Part shown: positions 60,083-64,000 of the stretch, piece after piece
How the letters are laid out: every line of letters begins with the position of its first letter
How positions within the stretch are numbered: the first letter of the stretch is position 1
Source: Jiangella asiatica
Lineage (GTDB): Bacteria > Actinomycetota > Actinomycetes > Jiangellales > Jiangellaceae
Length of the DNA: 64,000 nucleotides
Assembly (NCBI RefSeq): GCF_004349065.1
Contig: NZ_SMKZ01000017.1
Span: forward strand, 62,001-126,000
Direction: 5' to 3'
Notes under the pieces: model-generated
Databases searched by the model: none
What the model was told of the DNA's origin: nothing
Seen by the model: the letters and a program-made list of their open reading frames with translations, nothing else
Made by a program: the position numbers and the translations under genes

Positions 60083-60298
60083 GCCGCGACCTCCGCGCGG
60101 CGGACCACGAACGGCTGGAAGATCGCATTGATGCCCAAGACCTTCACGGATCAACCTCCCGAGCCATGCCAGCGGGCGGCGTGCCCACGCATGCGGTTCG
60201 TGTGCCCACTTCTCTCGATGAGAAACGCTTCTCGGAGTAGCGGCTCCAGTAGCGGTTACTGGCGCATGCGAACGGGCTGTTCCGGGAACCGGACGGGC

Positions 60299-61321
60299 AT
60301 GCGGATCCTGCTCTGGCACGTGCACGGTGCCTACACGACGGCCCTTGTCCAAGGCGGCCACGACTACCTCGTGCCGGTGACGCCGGACCGGGACGCCGAC
60401 GGCCGTGGGCGGGCGGACACCTACCTGTGGCCCGCCTCCGCCGTGGAAGTGCCGGCCGGCGAGCTGCGCGATCAGGACATCGACGTCGTGGTGCTCCAGC
60501 GCCCGCGCGAGCTGCGACTGTGCTGGGAGTGGACCGGCCGGCGGCCCGGCGTGGACCTCCCGGCGGTCTACCTGGAGCACAACACGCCCGGCGGCGGCGC
60601 CGTCACCACCCGCCATCCGGTGGCCGATCAGAGCGCCGTCCCGATCGTGCACGTCACCCACTTCAACCGGCTGATGTGGGACAACGGCGACGCCCGCACC
60701 GTCGTGATCGAGCACGGCATCGTCGACCCCGGCTACCGCTACACCGGTGAGCTGCCGCGCGCCGGCGTCGTCGTCAACGAGCCGGTGCGGCGTGGCCGGG
60801 CGGTGGGCACCGACCTGCTGGCGCCGCTGGCGTCGTCGGCACCCCTGGACGTCTTCGGCATGGCCACCGGTCAGTTGCACGCCGCGCTGCGGCTGGCTGC
60901 CGACCGGCTGCGCACCTTCCCCGACCTCTCTCAGGACGAGATGCACGCCGCGCTCGCCCGCCGCCGGGTGTACGTGCACACCCACCGGTGGACCTCGCTC
61001 GGGCTGTCCCTCCTGGAAGCCATGCACCTGGGCCTGCCGGTCGTGGTGTTGGGCACGACGGAGGCGCCGTCAGCGGTCCCGCCGGAGGCCGGGTGCCTCT
61101 CGGCCCGCCCGGACCGGCTGGCCGCCGCGGCCGCGCGGCTGCTCGCGGACCCCGACGCCGCCCGGGCCGCCGGCCTGGTCGCGCGATCCGCGGCGCTCGC
61201 CCGGTACGGGCTGGACCGGTTCTTGCGCGACTGGGACGCCGTTCTTCACGATCTCCCGCAAGGGGTCGGCCGAACAGACAACGGCGCGGGAATCGGCGCG
61301 CGGACAGACCCACTGGTGTGA
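60299..61321 (+). CDS. GT-B glycosyltransferase (GT4-like)
   Basis: 340 residues from ATG at 60299; a longer open frame upstream is the opposite strand of the fusion gene. MRILLWHVHGAYTTALVQGG opens the acceptor domain; DVVVLQRPRELRLCWEWTGR follows. The donor domain has VVIEHGIVDPGYRYTGEL and SLGLSLLEAMHLGLPVVVLG, the ExxAxGxPVV-like block of GT4. Divergent from the GT2-GmhB gene over a 216-bp region; part of the same glycan cluster. Confidence 0.85.
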   Translation: MRILLWHVHGAYTTALVQGGHDYLVPVTPDRDADGRGRADTYLWPASAVEVPAGELRDQDIDVVVLQRPRELRLCWEWTGRRPGVDLPAVYLEHNTPGGGAVTTRHPVADQSAVPIVHVTHFNRLMWDNGDARTVVIEHGIVDPGYRYTGELPRAGVVVNEPVRRGRAVGTDLLAPLASSAPLDVFGMATGQLHAALRLAADRLRTFPDLSQDEMHAALARRRVYVHTHRWTSLGLSLLEAMHLGLPVVVLGTTEAPSAVPPEAGCLSARPDRLAAAAARLLADPDAARAAGLVARSAALARYGLDRFLRDWDAVLHDLPQGVGRTDNGAGIGARTDPLV

Positions 61322-61488
61322 CGACAGGGAGACAAGCAGGCGATTTCGTCGACAACCCAGTGCTCACCCAAGCGGGCACATGAACTTTGGGCAGAGGGTC
61401 CAGGTCCACCTGTCCGCGGTGACACGAAAGGCGCAGTAAGTCGGCGACCGCGGCGAGTCGAACCTGGTGAATTGATCCGTCAAACCAC

Positions 61489-61737
61489 TTGCGCCCAGGA
61501 GCAAGGTCCGAGGCACTATGGATTTCCGATCACTTTCACCCATGGACCGATCAGCAAGGGCAGACTTCGTTTGTCTGGACCGTGCTCGGTGCGTTGTCGC
61601 GGGAGACCGACGTGCCGATCGCGACGGCCGTCACCTTTCCGACCGCCCGCATTCATCCGGTGATCATCGCGCAAGCCGCGACGACGGTGGCGTTGATGAC
61701 CGATGGCCGGTTCGTCGTCGGTATTCGGGTCTGGTAA
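61489..61737 (+). pseudogene. F420-dependent (LLM-type) oxidoreductase N-terminal remnant
   Basis: The frame reads ALWISDHFHPWTDQQGQTSF, GALSRETDVPIATAVTFPTA and VALMTDGRFVVGI before ending. This is the front of F420-dependent glucose-6-phosphate dehydrogenase-like proteins (LWxSDHFHPW, TxVTCPTxRIHPA). The first strand and the whole C-terminal two thirds are absent. Confidence 0.75.
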
Positions 61738-61756
61738 GCCCTCAGCGGGCTGGCCG

Positions 61757-62070
61757 CTACTCCAGGGGCGACGACGGTCGGTGTGTCTGGGACCAGCGCA
61801 GATGGGGCTCCAACGGATCGACGTCGAACCGGGCGAGCCGGTGCTTGCCCATCAACCGCGCCACCTCGCCGAGACCGCCGGCGAACATGCCGCAACTGCC
61901 GGCCAGGAAGAACCAGACTCCGATCTCCTGCTGAACAGGGCGTTCCCGATCAGCCCGAGCCCCAGGTGGACCTGCGGGAACCGCCAGACCAGCGCGGTCA
62001 GCGCCCACCGCTGGCGCCGGGAGAGGTCCTCGGGAGACGCGCCGCGGCGTGGCTGTTCACCCGCGCTCAC
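61757..62070 (-). pseudogene. Small YrhK-like membrane protein with frameshift
   Basis: ATG at 62070 overlaps the upstream stop (ATGA). The first frame gives SRRQRWALTALVWRFPQVHL, GLGLIGNALF; a second frame takes over with QEIGVWFFLAGSCGMFAGGL and GEVARLMGKHRLARFDVDPL. Together they make a two-helix protein of about 105 residues like the YrhK domain. One frame change near 61940 separates them; it may be a sequencing error. Confidence 0.55.
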
Positions 62071-62351
62071 GCCGACGCGCGGTCCACGAGCTTGACGAAG
62101 GTACTGTCGCCACCGCCGGAGCGCTCGGTCTGATAGAGGAAGGCCAGGTCGCGGTCGTCGAATGTGGCGAACCAGTCGTCCCAGCCGATGTGCTCGAGCT
62201 CCTCCTCGCCGGCCCCGCCAGGGAAGTCGATGCGCAGCACGCCGCTATCGCCGGACATGGTTCCGCGGATCATGGCGGGACGGCCGTCGTGTTCCTCCAC
62301 CCAGCGGCGGATCTCGTCGTGGTCGGTCGTGGTTCTGGTCTGCGATGCCAT
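62067..62351 (-). CDS. Conserved small cytoplasmic protein of unknown function
   Basis: 94 residues from ATG at 62351 with GGGAG 7 nt upstream. TTDHDEIRRWVEEHDGRPAM, GVLRIDFPGGAGEEELEHIG, and WDDWFATFDDRDLAFLYQ belong to a widespread bacterial family of about 90 residues that is often mislabelled as a branching enzyme. No catalytic motif. Translationally coupled to the YrhK-like gene. Confidence 0.8.
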   Translation of the reverse strand: MASQTRTTTDHDEIRRWVEEHDGRPAMIRGTMSGDSGVLRIDFPGGAGEEELEHIGWDDWFATFDDRDLAFLYQTERSGGGDSTFVKLVDRASA

Positions 62352-62389
62352 GGCGGCGCTCCCTCGATATCTCAGTGGTGCTACCCGGC

Positions 62390-62610
62390 GGTGTACCCGC
62401 GGGCAGCCCGCTCCATGTGAAGCCGCGGCGGAGACGGCGTGAGCACGGCCTCGGCGTGCGCCGGTCCTAGCCGGCCGCCGAACAGCAGGAAGCCGCCTAG
62501 CATCAGCACGGAGGCCATGATCACCCACTGTGCGCCGGCCGGGCCAGCCCGAGGCCGGCGCTGACGGCGGGGAGCGCCACGGTGACGACGCCGACGAACC
62601 GATACCGTCA
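62390..62610 (-). pseudogene. MFS transporter fragment
   Basis: The minus frame reads GVVTVALPAVSAGLGLARPA, QWVIMASVLMLGGFLLFGG, RLG, matching helices 1-2 and loop 2-3 of DHA2 MFS proteins (VALPxxxxxLGxxxxxxQWVxxxYxLxxGxxLLxGGRLGD). Sequence before and after is unrelated. Not the source of the intact gene at 46767. Confidence 0.6.
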
Positions 62611-62690
62611 CCGGCACGACGTCGCCATCGTCGGCACCATCGACGTCACATGATCGGCACCGTCAATGTCCGCGAACAAACTGGTCGGGT

Positions 62691-63272
62691 TCATTGGGTA
62701 GGCAGTTGGCCGTTGTGCTGCAGTCTGCGATTCCACCAGCGGGGGTGCTCACGTGCCACCTTCATGAGTCGCCGGTGCTCGCGGTGCTGTGCCGCGGCGA
62801 TGACCGGTACGAGGCCAAGGCACAGCAGCGGTACGTGGCGTGGTGCCGATCGGTTCTCTTGAAGGATCGCCGCCAGTGCGGCAATGCCGGAAACGTACAA
62901 GATCGGGTTGTAGAAGCGCATCAGCTCCGGCCCGAGTCCTTCGCAGTCCCTCAGCCATGGCAGGCCGATCGGTGTTCGCTGTCTCGGCCAGCTGGTGAGG
63001 TGAGCGATGACCGCCGCGAGGCCGGCGCCGTTAAGGGTTGCGAAGGCCGCGTCGCTGCTCGCCGGCCGAGTGCCAGCGGCTTGCCGGACGGCCTTGGTGC
63101 AGGCCGCCCACAGCCCGGCTGCAGGAACGGGTCCGAGGACGGATGCGAGCGGCATCCCGACGCCCGCAGCGAGCTCGAAGAATACGTGCGTCGCGAGCCC
63201 GGCCGTGGCGAGCCGTGTCAGTGGCCGCCGCGAATGTGCCGCGTGCCGGCTCGTGCTGGTTGTTCGGAACAT
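62691..63272 (-). CDS. Conserved hypothetical integral membrane protein
   Basis: 193 residues with about four hydrophobic segments: LATAGLATHVFFELAAGVGM, LNGAGLAAVIAHLTSW, ILYVSGIAALAAIL and VPLLCLGLVPVIAAAQ. The basic C-terminus (EHRRLMKVAREHPRWWNRRL) is probably cytoplasmic. No function assigned. Confidence 0.65.
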   Translation of the reverse strand: MFRTTSTSRHAAHSRRPLTRLATAGLATHVFFELAAGVGMPLASVLGPVPAAGLWAACTKAVRQAAGTRPASSDAAFATLNGAGLAAVIAHLTSWPRQRTPIGLPWLRDCEGLGPELMRFYNPILYVSGIAALAAILQENRSAPRHVPLLCLGLVPVIAAAQHREHRRLMKVAREHPRWWNRRLQHNGQLPTQ

Positions 63273-63465
63273 CAGCTCGGTGTGGATTCCCGCAATGGAT
63301 TACCGGTGCTCAGATCCATTGGACCCGCGTACCTTCGAGCTGTCGATGTGGCGAAGCGGTCGACGTCTTCGATCGAGAGCGGCGTGGGATGGAGTGGCGG
63401 GGCGGGAGCGCGCGGAACGATGTCTCGTGTTTCACGGTGCTTCCCAGGTCTGCCGGGTAGGCGCC

Positions 63466-63618
63466 TTGGCCCACGTCGAGCCGCCCGTGCCGTTCGACCG
63501 CACGTCGCGCGAGCTGATGCACCGCATGCGCGTCGCTGACGTCAGCAGCCACCGACATAGCTCGACCCCCACGCGCCGTACACTCCTCCGCCACGCACAC
63601 GGTTTCTCGTTCGCATGA
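63466..63618 (-). pseudogene. Short-chain dehydrogenase fragment
   Basis: Minus frame: EECTARGGRAMSVAADVSDA, HAVHQLARRAVERHGRLDV, the second and third strands of an SDR (GxxxxxxxADVSDxxxVxxL). The cofactor loop and everything after RLDV are missing. Confidence 0.65.
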
Positions 63619-63910
63619 CACCCAGGTACCCCACCGTCTCGGGTCAGCACCTGCTCGACTTCGGCTCGGACAAGACGTAATGACTTCGACGATGAGGTGG
63701 ACATCGGGGTGCCCCCGCCCGCGGGCCGACGCCGGACGATGCCCACGATCACGCGATGGCGTGCCTCGTCGCGATACGCGCAGATCGCGATGGATTGGCC
63801 TATGAACAAGCGCCTCGGCGCATGTGAACGGGGAGGTGGGGCAACGACGTAGCCATGGGTTGCCGTTTCGGGCGGTGGCCTCGCCAACCGTTCCCAGGAG
63901 GAGCAACGAC
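63619..63910. other. Non-coding stretch at the right edge
   Basis: No gene or RNA recognised. Minus-strand frames show weak protein-like pieces (RHRVIVGIVRRRPAGGG) that I cannot assign. Confidence 0.3.
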
Positions 63911-64000
63911 ATGCGTGATCGCTCGAGTTCGGCCGAAGCACTATGGATGGAACGTGCGATCGTCCTGGCCCGGGCGCAGGGCGCATTCAACCTGGTCGGA
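63911..64000 (+). CDS. Start of a gene running off the window, hypothetical
   Basis: ATG at 63911 with AGGAGG 9 nt upstream; 30 residues are visible, beginning MRDRSSSAEALWMERAIVLA. Too short to assign. Confidence 0.5.
   Translation, partial: MRDRSSSAEALWMERAIVLARAQGAFNLVG

Noticed and set aside
58901-60298. An N-terminal extension of the GT-B gene giving 806 residues
   Set aside because: The extension is antisense to the GT2-GmhB gene; the ATG at 60299 opens a normal GT-B N-terminus.
1-64000. CRISPR array or restriction, toxin or phage-defence system
   Set aside because: No regularly spaced repeats and no cas, nuclease or defence-type protein was seen; the small RHH and GntR proteins have no toxin partner.

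Overview
This window comes from a GC-rich actinomycete: tRNA-Glu(CTC) and tRNA-Gln(CTG) have actinobacterial form, starts are ATG/GTG with GGAGG-type ribosome sites, and many genes overlap by ATGA or GTGA. The gene families (LacI/RpiR-regulated sugar ABC operons, Tat-dependent glycosidases, ATP-grasp/methyltransferase RiPP, MobF relaxase) suit a soil or plant-associated filamentous actinomycete. I cannot name the genus from the sequence alone.

Layout. 1-2064: end of a secreted GH172-type glycosidase. 2221-2455: tRNA-Gln and tRNA-Glu. 2827-14382 (minus): a catabolic operon of RbsABC-like sugar ABC transporter, nitrilase, Gfo/Idh oxidoreductase, LacI regulator, aldo/keto reductase, GMC oxidoreductase and its small subunit, followed by a second LacI gene; two LacI-type operators lie in front of it. 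14906-15040: a second, 5'-truncated copy of the tRNA-Glu 3' end with its own terminator and a tyrosine-integrase tail. The 2.5-14.9 kb block therefore looks like one island stacked against an older one at the same tRNA gene. 15.0-23.6 kb: wreckage of an integrative conjugative element (integrase tail, transfer membrane protein with an amber codon, ribbon-helix-helix and GntR regulators, N-terminal third of a MobF relaxase). It carries an apparently intact graspetide-type RiPP locus (precursor, ATP-grasp ligase, PIMT-like methyltransferase, XRE regulator, flavoprotein).

23.7-44.9 kb holds two sugar-uptake regions. The first (23.7-34.0) has an ABC importer, SIS protein, BadF-type kinase, two paralogous secreted barrel hydrolases and an RpiR regulator; it looks built for an amino-sugar-containing glycan. 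The second (34.2-44.9) is an eight-gene minus operon (binding protein, GH36-like glycosidase, two permeases, SMP-30 lactonase-like protein, FadR regulator, SDR, Ldh-family dehydrogenase) facing a decayed SDR and an aldo/keto reductase. Immediately to the right (45.2-46.6) are an IS3-like fragment, the C-terminal end of a MobF relaxase and the second half of a copper-storage protein. The sugar block is thus bracketed by pieces of relaxase.

46.7-49.1 kb is a CsoR/copper-chaperone locus with a divergent DHA2 exporter, each side with a CsoR-like operator. 50.3-53.0 is a CehA/McbA-type metallohydrolase translationally coupled to a small Cys-rich-headed protein. 53.7-61.3 is a heptose/glycan cluster: NDP-sugar epimerase/dehydratase, HldE, a GT2-GmhB fusion, GT9 and a retaining-type glycosyltransferase, interspersed with broken SDR, GT9 and GT4 genes. 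61.4-64.0 is a decay zone of short remnants with a few intact small genes. Many genes here are broken; some single-base frameshifts could be sequencing errors, and I say so where relevant.
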